The position numbers and the translations under genes were made by a program. DNA of 64,000 nt from an uncultured Phascolarctobacterium sp. Lineage in GTDB: Bacteria; Bacillota; Negativicutes; Acidaminococcales; Acidaminococcaceae. A model generated the notes under the pieces. That model was not told the origin of the DNA, did not search any database, and saw only the letters and a program-made list of their open reading frames with translations. Positions 43,806-52,485 of this stretch are shown piece after piece. The stretch is from the NCBI RefSeq assembly GCF_934190775.1, contig NZ_CAKPTG010000003.1:62001-126000 (forward strand), in the 5' to 3' direction. The number at the start of each line of letters is the position of its first letter. Within the stretch, counting starts at the first letter, position 1.

Positions 43806-43863
43806 TAGCTAATATATTAGTTGAAACTTGCAAAAAGAATGCTTTTAAGATAAAATATTAGCT
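43806..43863. promoter_or_regulatory. HipBA control region with AGCTAATATATTAG inverted repeat
   Basis: AGCTAATATATTAGTT (43806-43821) and a second half-site ATATTAGCTA (43854-43863, touching the start codon) are spaced 48 bases; both are conserved before the orphan hipB copy at 14891. Typical for HipB autorepression. Confidence 0.55.
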
Positions 43864-44157
43864 ATGGATATGTTTGATTTTTTGGAAGCTACCCCAGATG
43901 AGATTAACAAAGGAATTGCAGCTCGCGTTCGTACTGTACGTAAACGGCGCAAAATTTCACAGGTTAAATTAAGTGAGAAATCAGGAGTAAGCTTAGGATC
44001 TGTGAAGCGCTTTGAGAGTACAGGTGAAATTTCCTTATTATCTCTGACTAAAATTGCTATCGCATTGAATGTTGAACAAGAGCTGAAGCAGCTTTTCAGC
44101 AACGTGCCTTATTTGTCACTTGAGGAGATAGAAAATGAAAGAAATCAACAAGGTTAA
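43864..44157 (+). CDS. HipB-like HTH antitoxin
   Basis: A 97-aa Cro/CI HTH protein almost identical to 14891-15184. It should repress the operon through the inverted repeat upstream and bind HipA. The last 8 codons overlap the HipA start (ATG 44135), coupling the two. Low GC. Confidence 0.85.
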   Translation: MDMFDFLEATPDEINKGIAARVRTVRKRRKISQVKLSEKSGVSLGSVKRFESTGEISLLSLTKIAIALNVEQELKQLFSNVPYLSLEEIENERNQQG

Positions 44158-45274
44158 GGTATCTTATAATGGTAAGCTGGTAGGCTATATAATTAGGTAT
44201 CAGCGTTATCTGACCGCTTTTGCTTATGATCCGGAATGGTTGAGTAATGGATTTTCTATAAGTCCTTTTTCGCTGCCTTTAAGAGAAGAGCCTTTTATTG
44301 CTAAGCAAGAGCCTTTTGATGGTTTGTTTGGCGTTTTTGCAGACAGCTTGCCTGATGGATGGGGCAGACTGCTGCTGGATCGTTTATTACTGAAAAACAA
44401 AATAAATCCCCATAGTGTAGGTAATCTTGAGCGTTTGGCGATTGTCGGCGCATCCGGTATGGGCGCTTTGTCTTATGAGCCTGAGTATAATATTTCTGAG
44501 AAAAGCGGTTTTGCTGATTTGGATAAGCTGGCTGAAGAGTGCAGTTTGATACTGTCTTCTGAGTATAATGATAATATTGATGAACTGTTTTCTTTAGGTG
44601 GCTCTTCAGGTGGTGCAAGACCTAAAATACTTACAGAGGTTGATGGAGAAAATTGGATTATAAAGTTTCCTGCTTCTATGGATAAACCGGATATAGGCTT
44701 GCAGGAGTACAAGTATTCTCTTTGTGCCAGAAAATGTGGGATAAGTATGTCAGAAACGCATTTGTTTCCTTCGGCGCGTTGTGAGGGTTACTTCGGTACA
44801 AAAAGATTTGATCGCGTGAAAACTTCTGAAGGTGAAAAAAGAATTCATATGGTTTCGGTAAGTGCTCTTCTGGAAACGTCACATAGGATTCCTAATCTTG
44901 ATTATATTATCTTGGGAAAATTAACTTTGACGTTGACAAAGGACTATCAGGAGCTTGAAAAACTGTTTAGGTTAATGTGCTTTAATGTTTTTGCGCATAA
45001 CCGCGACGATCATTCTAAAAACTTTTCGTTTATATATTCGGATGATGAGAAAAAATGGCTTTTATCGCCTGCCTATGACTTGACGTATAGTTATTCTATA
45101 GGCGGAGAGCATGCTACAACGGTTGCTGGTAATGGCAAAAATCCGGGCATGAAGGATATATTGGAAGTTGCGAAGAATCTTAGTATGAATCTAAAGCTGG
45201 CTGAAGATATAGCGCAGCAGGTTCAGGCTTGTGTCGAAGATGATTTAGGAGAAATTCTTTCTAAAAGATTTTAA
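44135..45274 (+). CDS. HipA-family serine/threonine kinase toxin
   Basis: A 379-aa HipA-type kinase: N-terminal lobe with FGVFADSLPDGWGRLLLDRL, the glycine-rich ejectable loop GGSSGGARPKIL (about residue 153), and catalytic NVFAHNRDDHSKNFSFIY (about residue 287, with D and N of the active site) followed by LSPAYDLTYSY. HipA toxins phosphorylate aminoacyl-tRNA synthetases such as GltX and cause growth arrest. Size is a little below E. coli HipA (440). The decayed copy at 15162 lacks the whole middle of this protein. Confidence 0.9.
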   Translation: MKEINKVKVSYNGKLVGYIIRYQRYLTAFAYDPEWLSNGFSISPFSLPLREEPFIAKQEPFDGLFGVFADSLPDGWGRLLLDRLLLKNKINPHSVGNLERLAIVGASGMGALSYEPEYNISEKSGFADLDKLAEECSLILSSEYNDNIDELFSLGGSSGGARPKILTEVDGENWIIKFPASMDKPDIGLQEYKYSLCARKCGISMSETHLFPSARCEGYFGTKRFDRVKTSEGEKRIHMVSVSALLETSHRIPNLDYIILGKLTLTLTKDYQELEKLFRLMCFNVFAHNRDDHSKNFSFIYSDDEKKWLLSPAYDLTYSYSIGGEHATTVAGNGKNPGMKDILEVAKNLSMNLKLAEDIAQQVQACVEDDLGEILSKRF

Positions 45275-45383
45275 GGTTTAATATTTAAATTTTAAGAAAC
45301 AAAATTTACGTTGTAAACGTGGCGATTTTGAATTGCAAATATATTATACGAGATGGTTCATTATATCATGAACGCATAAAAAT

Positions 45384-45456
45384 AAAAGGATGAGCTTCAA
45401 ACCGTTTCTGCTCCCGTTACAAGCAGAAACCAGGGTTTTCAGATTCATCCTTTTTT
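45384..45456 (+). repeat. Repeated large hairpin, copy 2 (downstream of HipBA)
   Basis: Same outer stem and T-run as 43671-43741; inner stem TTTCTGCT / AGCAGAAA around CCCGTTACA, conserved AACCAGGG. Arms differ from copy 1 while the loop is kept. Confidence 0.6.
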
Positions 45457-45624
45457 GAAGTGAATCCGTATCAAGGCAGGCGCCGGAAAAGACGTCGGCT
45501 CCGCGAGAATTTCTTACAACCTGATAGAATTTCAGTTGAATAAAGTGCTTGTTTTGAGCTATAATATTTGTAGTCAAAGGATATTTGAACGGGTTTAATG
45601 TGTTTCGATTTGTCATGGTTCGGT

Positions 45625-45712
45625 TCCGCGGCACCAACATAAATTATGTTGGAACAATATATAGAATAAAAATGCTGATTGAACTTGCAGAAGTCAATCA
45701 GTTTTTTTTGTG
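45625..45712 (+). other. attR-like direct repeat (island right end)
   Basis: Copy of 29862-29948: last 12 bases of tRNA-Leu, spacer and terminator, with one extra T. The upstream tRNA part is absent, so this is the distal attachment site. Confidence 0.85.
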
Positions 45713-45816
45713 TTTAAATTTAAAATAATGATATAGCAAACTTTCATGTTTATGCTATAATTAAAGTAGCATAAGATGAGCAAGAGAATTAAAAGATTTG
45801 AAAGAAGGTAAAAGAT

Positions 45817-46038
45817 ATGGAAGAGGTAAAGAATACTTGGGGTGGTAAACGTACTGGAGCAGGGCGACCGGTAGGAACAACAAAGGAAGTCAGTGTTCAG
45901 CGTCCGCAGCATCAGCTGAGAGCGTTTCCAGATGAATGGGAACTGATTCGCGAGTTTGCCAGATTAGTAAAGCATGTATCGAAAGAAGAGTGCCAGCAGG
46001 CTTTAAGTGATTTGGCTGAGGGAAAATACAAAAAATAA
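45817..46038 (+). CDS. Small putative DNA-binding protein
   Basis: A 73-aa protein with the GGKRTGAGRPVGTTK motif common in small plasmid and phage DNA-binding proteins, then an amphipathic region (FPDEWELIREFARLVKHV) like a ribbon-helix-helix. GAAGG about 9 bases before the ATG. It is the first gene outside the tRNA-Leu island repeat, so it may belong to the next element. Function unknown. Confidence 0.6.
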   Translation: MEEVKNTWGGKRTGAGRPVGTTKEVSVQRPQHQLRAFPDEWELIREFARLVKHVSKEECQQALSDLAEGKYKK

Positions 46039-46130
46039 AAGCCCTAGTTTTGATTAATGTTAGCAAATGTGCATAGAAGTTTACTATTAAACTGTTATAT
46101 AATGTATAATAGCGAAGGTGGGGGAAGAGC

Positions 46131-46280
46131 ATGAAAGACATCATTAAAGCAACGGATGTACTCGCAGCGGGATTTCTGCTGTTTGCTATTTATAGCGGAC
46201 TGCTTAGCACGCATACGGGTGGCAAGCTTTTATTTGGCTATCTAGTTCTTCGGTTTATGCTTAAAAACGCAATAAAATAA
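46131..46280 (+). CDS. Small membrane protein (49 aa), unknown
   Basis: Reading frame starting ATG with GGGGGAAG just upstream. One hydrophobic segment (VLAAGFLLFAIYSGLL) and a second short one (LLFGYLVLRFML). Too short for confident calling; could be a membrane peptide of the accessory region. Confidence 0.45.
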   Translation: MKDIIKATDVLAAGFLLFAIYSGLLSTHTGGKLLFGYLVLRFMLKNAIK

Positions 46281-46432
46281 CAACATAAGCCTTAAAGTCA
46301 TGATATGTACCCTATCTCACAAAGCTGTTATTTTAAGTCTGTTTGTACATTTTCAATAGATGTTAGAGCTTTTGTTATAGCGTGTCATTTAAGGGTAAGA
46401 CGGTTGAGATTGTTACAAATTGATTCGAATGA

Positions 46433-46474
46433 AAAGCAGGAGCTGCTGTACATAGGTACGGCGGCTCCTGCTTT
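46433..46474. terminator. Hairpin in the gap before the HsdM-like gene
   Basis: AAAGCAGGAGC / GCTCCTGCTTT 11-bp stem with a 20-base loop; T-run is weak. Nothing else recognised in 46281-46600. Confidence 0.55.
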
Positions 46475-46603
46475 GTGGTTTAATAGCTTATTTTTGAATC
46501 ATATTGGTGATAGTGCTTGTAGAAAGGTAGTGACAAAACGCAATATTACCTCACCTCGAAAATAGTTTCTAAAAACTTTATAGAAAAAAGTTATACAAAA
46601 CTA

Positions 46604-46632
46604 TTGACAACAAAGTGGGGTATGCTTATAAT
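46604..46632 (+). promoter_or_regulatory. Consensus promoter of the HsdM-like gene
   Basis: TTGACA (46604-46609), 17 bases, TATAAT (46627-46632); both hexamers perfect. Confidence 0.9.
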
Positions 46633-46683
46633 ATAAATGAAAGTTGCGACCAACTTTTTGCGAACGCTATGGAGGTGTTTTAA

Positions 46684-48408
46684 TTGTTAAATAACGAATT
46701 TAGTAAACAAGCAGAAAATCTGTCTAAGAAAATCGAGGAAGGCTTAAGAATTTTGCTGCCCGGTTATACTGCCTTGGATAAGGCTGCTATTACTTTGGTA
46801 TTGTTTGCAGCAAGCAGTCTGCAAGCAGGTATCGTCACCTATAGAGAAGCTATTGCATCTTTACCTGAAAATATAAAAGCTGATATTCGTAATTGTACGA
46901 AAGTAGACGTGGTTTGGGATGATGTAAAACAGCTTTTGGAAATGTATGAAACGGAAGACTTTTTACAAGTCTTGTTAAGCGTTTCCGATAATGACGCAAG
47001 AACAAATTCGTGTAACTTACCGGCAAGTTTAAATCAACTTGCTGAAAGGTTTTTGCGTATCAAATCCGAACCAGGCAAAGGATTGCAGTTGTATTCCGGT
47101 TCCGGTGATACATTAACCGGCCTTGTTTGCCGGCACAATAACCTTGCTGTTACAGGCTTGGAATTAAGTCGTGACGGAGTACTTATTTCCCAATTTAAAG
47201 CGTTTGCACTTGGTGCTCAGATAGAAGTAATCAGACGTAGTCCTATTGATTACTGTCTTGCTGGGCGTGGAAAAGCTGATTATGATTTCGTTATCAGTAC
47301 TCACCCTTTTGGCTTAAGGGTTAGAATGCTTAGCGATAAATTTCCTGAACTCAGCGATATTTACCCGTTCTTGCGAAGCGGTACAGCAGCGGATTGGGTT
47401 TGTGGCTTGCTGGCTCTGGACAATATTGCACCGGACGGTAAAGTTGTGGCGTTTTTTTCTGAAGGCTGCATGTTTACCAATCAGGACCGTGAGGTTAGAA
47501 AGTATTTAGTACATAATGGTTTGGTAGAGGCTGTAATAGCTCTTCCAGCCAAAATGTATTCTTATATGAGTATAAAACCTGTAATGGTAGTGCTGAGTAG
47601 GGGAAATAAAGAAGTGAAGATGGTTGATGCTTCTGATATGTTTACACCCGGAAGACGTCAAAATGAGTTTTCTGAAGAAAACATTGAGGCGATTATTGAC
47701 GCTTATAATCATCCCGGTGAAAAAAGCGTATGCGTTACCGTGGATGATCTCAGCAAAAGCGACTATACTTTGCTGCCTACACGTTTTCTGGCTGTGCCGG
47801 AAGATACAATTAAAAACGGAAAACCTTTGGAAGAACTTGTACGATTCGGAAGAAGTGTTGCAATCACCGCTTCTGCATTAGATAAGTTATCTGTAGATGA
47901 AAACGATGCTTCAACGAATTACTATTTGCGCCTTTCGGAAGTACATGATGGCATGGTAGACAATCGTTTACCTAAAATCAGTTGCATTGATAAAAAATAC
48001 GAGAAATATCTGTTGGAGGACAACGATATTATTTTGTCGCGTAATGGTTCGCCGTTTAAAGTGGCATTGTTTAACGAACAAGCCGGGACTAAGGTTTTAC
48101 CTGTCGGTAACTTGCTTATTCTTCGTGCCGATACGAGTAAAATTAACCCGATTTATCTTAAAGCGTACCTTGAAAGTGAACAAGGCATAGCCGGTTTGAG
48201 CGCATTGCTTACCGGAGTTGCAATGCAAGTTATCAGCTTGGAACGTCTGAAAAAGATGCTTGTACCTGTTCCTGATATGGAAGAACAAAATGAAATAGCA
48301 GAAAAATATCTTAGCATTGTTGACGAATTGAAAATTTTGAATTTGAAAATCATGAATGCTAAGGACAGACTGCGCCATGTAATTGACAACGGAAAGGCTG
48401 GTGAGTGA
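46684..48408 (+). CDS. HsdM-like protein with degenerate methylase motif and a C-terminal TRD-like region
   Basis: A 574-aa protein. The N-terminal helical part and SAM-binding region resemble type I N6-adenine methylases, but motif I reads GLQLYSGSGDTLTG and the catalytic N-P-P-F motif reads STHPFG (YDFVISTHPFGLRV, about residue 205). GLLALDNIAPDGKVVAFFSEG and EAVIALPAKMY follow the HsdM pattern. The last 170 residues look like a type I specificity half-subunit (YLRLSEVHDG ... QVISLERLKKMLVPVPDMEEQNEIAEKY). The loss of the catalytic Asn suggests a DNA-recognising but non-methylating protein. TTG start with GGAGG. Confidence 0.7.
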   Translation: MLNNEFSKQAENLSKKIEEGLRILLPGYTALDKAAITLVLFAASSLQAGIVTYREAIASLPENIKADIRNCTKVDVVWDDVKQLLEMYETEDFLQVLLSVSDNDARTNSCNLPASLNQLAERFLRIKSEPGKGLQLYSGSGDTLTGLVCRHNNLAVTGLELSRDGVLISQFKAFALGAQIEVIRRSPIDYCLAGRGKADYDFVISTHPFGLRVRMLSDKFPELSDIYPFLRSGTAADWVCGLLALDNIAPDGKVVAFFSEGCMFTNQDREVRKYLVHNGLVEAVIALPAKMYSYMSIKPVMVVLSRGNKEVKMVDASDMFTPGRRQNEFSEENIEAIIDAYNHPGEKSVCVTVDDLSKSDYTLLPTRFLAVPEDTIKNGKPLEELVRFGRSVAITASALDKLSVDENDASTNYYLRLSEVHDGMVDNRLPKISCIDKKYEKYLLEDNDIILSRNGSPFKVALFNEQAGTKVLPVGNLLILRADTSKINPIYLKAYLESEQGIAGLSALLTGVAMQVISLERLKKMLVPVPDMEEQNEIAEKYLSIVDELKILNLKIMNAKDRLRHVIDNGKAGE

Positions 48409-48410
48409 AC

Positions 48411-48513
48411 GTGTTAAATGAAATGCAGATGTATGAATTTTTTTGAAGCCTTGATGAAGGAGTTTTCCGAGTGTGCCTTAGAAAAAGCTATCGCTTCTAT
48501 TAGGTGGATTTAG
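48411..48513 (+). pseudogene. Short broken reading frame after the HsdM-like gene
   Basis: From GTG 48411 it reads LNEMQMYEFF then TGA, because of a seven-T run (48438-48444). With six Ts it would continue EALMKEFSECALEKAIAS for 23 codons to a TAG. Probably the start of a lost partner gene. Confidence 0.4.
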
Positions 48514-48621
48514 CTAATGAAGAGCTATCGAGTTTTTTTGAGAGGGTGGTTTTTCCCAGCCTCATTGCTTGCCCAAGATTGTAAAACGTTGCAGCAAAAG
48601 TGTTCGAACAAACACTTTTGG

Positions 48622-48650
48622 TTGAAATGACGAGGATTTTATGATAGAAT
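48622..48650 (+). promoter_or_regulatory. Promoter of the BREX-type operon
   Basis: TTGAAA (48622-48627), 17 bases, TAGAAT (48645-48650). A 9-bp inverted repeat (AAAAGTGTT / AACACTTTT, 48596-48619) lies just upstream of the -35 and may be an operator or the end hairpin of the previous unit. Confidence 0.7.
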
Positions 48651-48699
48651 AAACGATAGAGTTCTTATACCATTTGATAATTGAGGTGAGGTTCATACT

Positions 48700-48912
48700 A
48701 TGGCAGTCAGCTATAAAAAATTATGGAAAATGCTTATTGACAAGGATTTGAAAAAGAAAGATTTGGAAGAGCAAGCAAAGGTCAGTCATTACGTAGTAAG
48801 CAAGCTCTATAGAGGTGAAAATGTAACTGTTGATGTGCTTGAAAGAATCTGTAAAACCTTAGACTGTTCGATGGATGATATTATGGAGTTCGTTCCAGAT
48901 GATAAGTCCTAA
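48700..48912 (+). CDS. Small Cro/CI-type HTH regulator
   Basis: A 70-aa YozG-like HTH protein: KKDLEEQAKVSHYVVSKLYRG is the helix-turn-helix, and VLERICKTLDCSMDDIMEF the typical third/fourth helices. TGAGGTGAGG before the ATG. As first gene after the promoter it is the likely regulator of the defence operon. Confidence 0.8.
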   Translation: MAVSYKKLWKMLIDKDLKKKDLEEQAKVSHYVVSKLYRGENVTVDVLERICKTLDCSMDDIMEFVPDDKS

Positions 48913-49008
48913 CTATTGGATGCTTAATGTGATATATAGATGTTGAAAAAATGGCGAATAACAACATCAACTCACAAATGAGGAGAGCTAGCGAAAGGGG
49001 CATTTACT

Positions 49009-49236
49009 ATGGCAAGAAGAGATTCTTTCGAGTATGAGATTGTACAACATATTGCCATTCTTTCAACAGATAAGAGTGGTTGGACAAAGGAACTTAACTT
49101 TGTCTCCTATAACGGAGCACCACCTAAATATGACATTCGGTCTTGGGATCCCAATCACGAAAAAATGGGTAAGGGTGTGACTCTGAATAAAGAAGAATTG
49201 GTTCAACTTGAATCAGTTCTTCGAGAACTTTTGTAA
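49009..49236 (+). CDS. YdbC/PC4-family single-stranded nucleic-acid-binding protein
   Basis: A 75-aa protein with the YdbC pattern: WTKELNFVSYNGAPPKYDIRSW followed by DPNHEKMGKGVTLNKEE. The PC4/p15-like fold binds single-stranded DNA. Stop and next start overlap (TAATG), which couples it to the 1082-aa protein. A PC4-like protein placed in a BREX-type operon is unusual. Confidence 0.78.
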   Translation: MARRDSFEYEIVQHIAILSTDKSGWTKELNFVSYNGAPPKYDIRSWDPNHEKMGKGVTLNKEELVQLESVLRELL

Positions 49237-52200
49237 TGGGAGCAAGGCCTCCGGCATGGGATAAATATGAAGCAGCTTTACTTTTAGAAGGAGTGCTTGA
49301 TGTACAACAAAAAGGAATGGCTAGTTCAACTGTTGTAAAACGCGTGTCGGAAGATCTAAGAAAGATGGCTCAGAACCGTGGGCTGGAGATAGATAACTTA
49401 TTCCGAAATGTTAACGGAATTACATTTCAGATACAGAGTATGGAGTCGGCGTATCGCGGATATACCGTTTTCAAGCCGGCAACAAGGCTGTTTTCTGAAG
49501 TTGCAGAAATGTGTAAATCGGATTATTCACAGTACGAAAAACTGCTAAAGGAGGCAAAGGGCATGGTGGCAGCAAACAACTCTGTCGAATTAAAATTTTT
49601 TGAATACCTTGCTAAGAAGGTGTCGCCTGCTAAACTTTCTGCACTGTATCCTTGCTATGCCCAGATTGAGGCTTTCTGTATAAAAACAAAAGTATTACAG
49701 AAACCGCTTTTTGAAACCACAGATGAACTAATGATCCGCAAAGTTCAAAGAACTATTGAGCAAAACAAGTTTTTTAGGATTACTCACAGAAAGATTTTTG
49801 ATAAAACGCTTTCTGCGGGAAGGTATTATCTTCAGTTTATTTATGAAGGTCGTTTTCTTGATAAGGCAATAGAATCTGTAGAACAAATCACTTCTTCGTC
49901 CACTTTGAGGTTGAATGACGAGAAGAGTGTCGAACCGACTGAACATAGAAACGAAACAGAGCCCATCACCATCTCTATGGCAAGGACAGATGAGGATAAT
50001 CGTCTTCATCAAAAATATCCTATTATCTTCAAGAGAATGTTCAATGCATTACAAGAGCTTTCTTCCCAATCGAATAGTGGTGTTTCAATCACTGAGGTTG
50101 AAACTCAAATCGGAAGAATTGCTCGCCCTTCTGTTGTGGAAGAAATTCTTGACAACGCAAGTTGGTCAAAACCTATTGATGATAAATATATCTTTTCGGC
50201 AGACATTGTCGATCACAGTGTAGCATACACTGATCGGAAGCAGGATGCGGTATCCGATGTCCAAGACGAAGAAAGTCATGTTGAAGCAGAACCTGCTTAT
50301 AAAGAGGAATTTGGTGTTGTTGATTTCAATAACCGCAATAATCTTGCGTACACAAAGCCGATTTACTTTACCTATTTCGATGAAGAGAAAGCAAGTGGTT
50401 CTTCTTGGACAGAACTGTATGTCAACTTCACTGCTACACTGATTGAGGACTACCCTCATGTGTTCAAACCGGGTATGTCTTTTACTAAGAGTAATCGGAG
50501 TAATCGTCGAATTGAGCTCGCCATGATTGCTGATTCCAATTTGATGATTGCTCCGAAGGTTGTTCCCCAAACCGATTTTGTTTTGGAAACCAATATAAGT
50601 GCAAGTGACATTGTAGCAAAGATGGGGTTCATGCTGGTTCTTTGTGGTGTGGATTATGAGAACATTGTAATCAAATACAAAAAGAAGGAAACCACGCCTT
50701 CAGCAAGTAAAAAAACAGTAAAGACTCAGTTAACTGCGTTCAATAGTGCAATTAATGCGACGACATTTTCGCATTTTTTGAAGGAAGAACAGAAGATGGT
50801 AGAAGCGAGTTGTAGTAGCTATTCTTCTGCAATCCACAACTGTGAGGCATTTGCCAGAGAACACGATTTTTCGTCCTGGAGGCTCTATACAGAAAATCGT
50901 GCAGAAGCACAAGCTACGATTAAGCTGCTTTTTGAAAACGAGCAGTTCCAGGGGTATAACACCCGACAGCACAATCTCTTTCGTGCTGCATTGAATAAAT
51001 TCATGCTTTTCTTGGGCACTGAATCAATAAGTGTACCTGTAAAGGCGGAGCCAGGCAGGAGCGAGCAAGTTGTTCGGATTGAGAAATACTCAGCCGTCCT
51101 CAAGGAGAATTTCAGAAAGGGGTTTCGTATGGAATCCTCACTGGAGCTAAGAAAGTTCCGGAGATATTATGCGACCATCAATGGGATGGAGCTTGAAGAC
51201 TCTGATGAACAAGTTACTCAGAACATTAAGAAGATGTGTCTCCTTTATGACAGAAAAGCATTCTTGCCTGATGTAATGCTAAGTGATGATCTGCGTGAAT
51301 CTCTGCTCCAATATATCAATGAGAGTTTTGCAAATGGAAAACATGCGCTCTACTATCAGGCAATCTATAACGATTTTTCTGAAGCATTTCTGGATTATCA
51401 TATCCATGATGCAGAAATGCTCCGTACATACCTGATGCACCTGGGAATGAGCGGTGTGTTTTTCAATAGAAGTTATCTTTCTCAAAAGCCTTTTGTTGAG
51501 ATTGATCCGCTGTCTGAGGTTCGGGAGTGCTTGAAGGAACACGCTCGTCCAATGACCTACGAGAAATTGTTTTCCGAATTGTCGCATTTACCTCAAAGCA
51601 AGATCAAGTCTATTCTTGCAAGTAATGCGGAGTTCGTTAATAACGGTAAGGGAGAATACTTCCATGAAAGTTCTGTTGCTCTTTCTAATGAGGAGTTAGA
51701 AGACATCGCTGCTATCATTACTTATTCCATCGAGGAAAAGGAATTTGTCGGAGGCAATGAATTGTATGATGCTATCAAGGTCAAATATCCTTACATCATC
51801 GAAAGCAACAGCTTCTGCTCAGTTTATGGCTTCCGGGACGCATTGAAATACAAATTTGGCGATCGCTTTTCGTTCAAGGGAAATATTATTAGCCGTACTG
51901 GTCAAGAGTTGTCCATGGCTGATGTGTTTACAAGCTATGCCAAGACGCATGATAGTTTCACATTGGTAGAGCTTCAATCCCTTGCAAGCGAGCTTGCCAC
52001 AGTAATTTACTTTGACTCTGTGTACGCTAACTCATTGCGAATCAGCAAAGAACAATTTGTTGCAAAGAATCGGGCACAGTTTTCTATTTCCGAAACGGAT
52101 GAGGCACTTGACCGTGTTTGTTCAAAGGACTATATATCTATTCCGGAAGTTACAAATTTTGGCGTGTTTCCGTATGCCGGCTTCCCGTGGAATAGTTATC

Positions 52201-52484
52201 TGCTGGAGCAATATGTTGCAGAGTATAGTCAGAAATATATGCTCTTGCATAGCAACTACAATGGCACTGAATGTGCAGGTGCTATTGTAAAACGCAAAGC
52301 AGGAATTGAGACTTTTGATGATTTCATCGTGGATTTTCTTGCTAAAAGCAGTATTGAGCTGAATAAGGCATCTGCACTTCAGCTCCTGAGTGATGCTGGA
52401 TATCTTGCGAGACGCAGATACTCCAACATTGAATCACTCATTATTCAGGCAAACGCACAAAGAAACAGGAAGGACACTGATTGA
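49236..52484 (+). CDS. Large protein of unknown function in the BREX-type operon
   Basis: 1082 aa, no family recognised. The first 110 residues form a compact domain (PPAWDKYEAALLLEGVL, RKMAQNRGLEIDNLFRNVNG) like the N-terminal modules of some Firmicutes nuclease/helicase proteins. The middle (about 340-560) is beta-rich; residues about 480-600 are basic and helical with KYKKKETTPSASKK; a C-terminal third has repeated winged-helix-like segments (RPMTYEKLFSELSHLPQSKI, EEKEFVGGNELYDAIKVKYP, AKTHDSFTLVELQSLASELA), resembling a string of HTH modules. No P-loop, nuclease or methylase motif is visible. Its position between the PC4 and PAPS-reductase-like genes suggests DNA recognition for the system. 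Confidence 0.75.
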   Translation: MGARPPAWDKYEAALLLEGVLDVQQKGMASSTVVKRVSEDLRKMAQNRGLEIDNLFRNVNGITFQIQSMESAYRGYTVFKPATRLFSEVAEMCKSDYSQYEKLLKEAKGMVAANNSVELKFFEYLAKKVSPAKLSALYPCYAQIEAFCIKTKVLQKPLFETTDELMIRKVQRTIEQNKFFRITHRKIFDKTLSAGRYYLQFIYEGRFLDKAIESVEQITSSSTLRLNDEKSVEPTEHRNETEPITISMARTDEDNRLHQKYPIIFKRMFNALQELSSQSNSGVSITEVETQIGRIARPSVVEEILDNASWSKPIDDKYIFSADIVDHSVAYTDRKQDAVSDVQDEESHVEAEPAYKEEFGVVDFNNRNNLAYTKPIYFTYFDEEKASGSSWTELYVNFTATLIEDYPHVFKPGMSFTKSNRSNRRIELAMIADSNLMIAPKVVPQTDFVLETNISASDIVAKMGFMLVLCGVDYENIVIKYKKKETTPSASKKTVKTQLTAFNSAINATTFSHFLKEEQKMVEASCSSYSSAIHNCEAFAREHDFSSWRLYTENRAEAQATIKLLFENEQFQGYNTRQHNLFRAALNKFMLFLGTESISVPVKAEPGRSEQVVRIEKYSAVLKENFRKGFRMESSLELRKFRRYYATINGMELEDSDEQVTQNIKKMCLLYDRKAFLPDVMLSDDLRESLLQYINESFANGKHALYYQAIYNDFSEAFLDYHIHDAEMLRTYLMHLGMSGVFFNRSYLSQKPFVEIDPLSEVRECLKEHARPMTYEKLFSELSHLPQSKIKSILASNAEFVNNGKGEYFHESSVALSNEELEDIAAIITYSIEEKEFVGGNELYDAIKVKYPYIIESNSFCSVYGFRDALKYKFGDRFSFKGNIISRTGQELSMADVFTSYAKTHDSFTLVELQSLASELATVIYFDSVYANSLRISKEQFVAKNRAQFSISETDEALDRVCSKDYISIPEVTNFGVFPYAGFPWNSYLLEQYVAEYSQKYMLLHSNYNGTECAGAIVKRKAGIETFDDFIVDFLAKSSIELNKASALQLLSDAGYLARRRYSNIESLIIQANAQRNRKDTD

Positions 52485-52485
52485 T

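Noticed and set aside
46305..46565. 86-codon reading frame
   Set aside because: No ribosome site, and it reads through a perfect 11-bp hairpin.
48596..48619. LexA box upstream of the BREX-type operon
   Set aside because: GTTCGAAC is present but the spacing and second half-site do not fit the Gram-positive consensus; an ordinary inverted repeat is the safer description.
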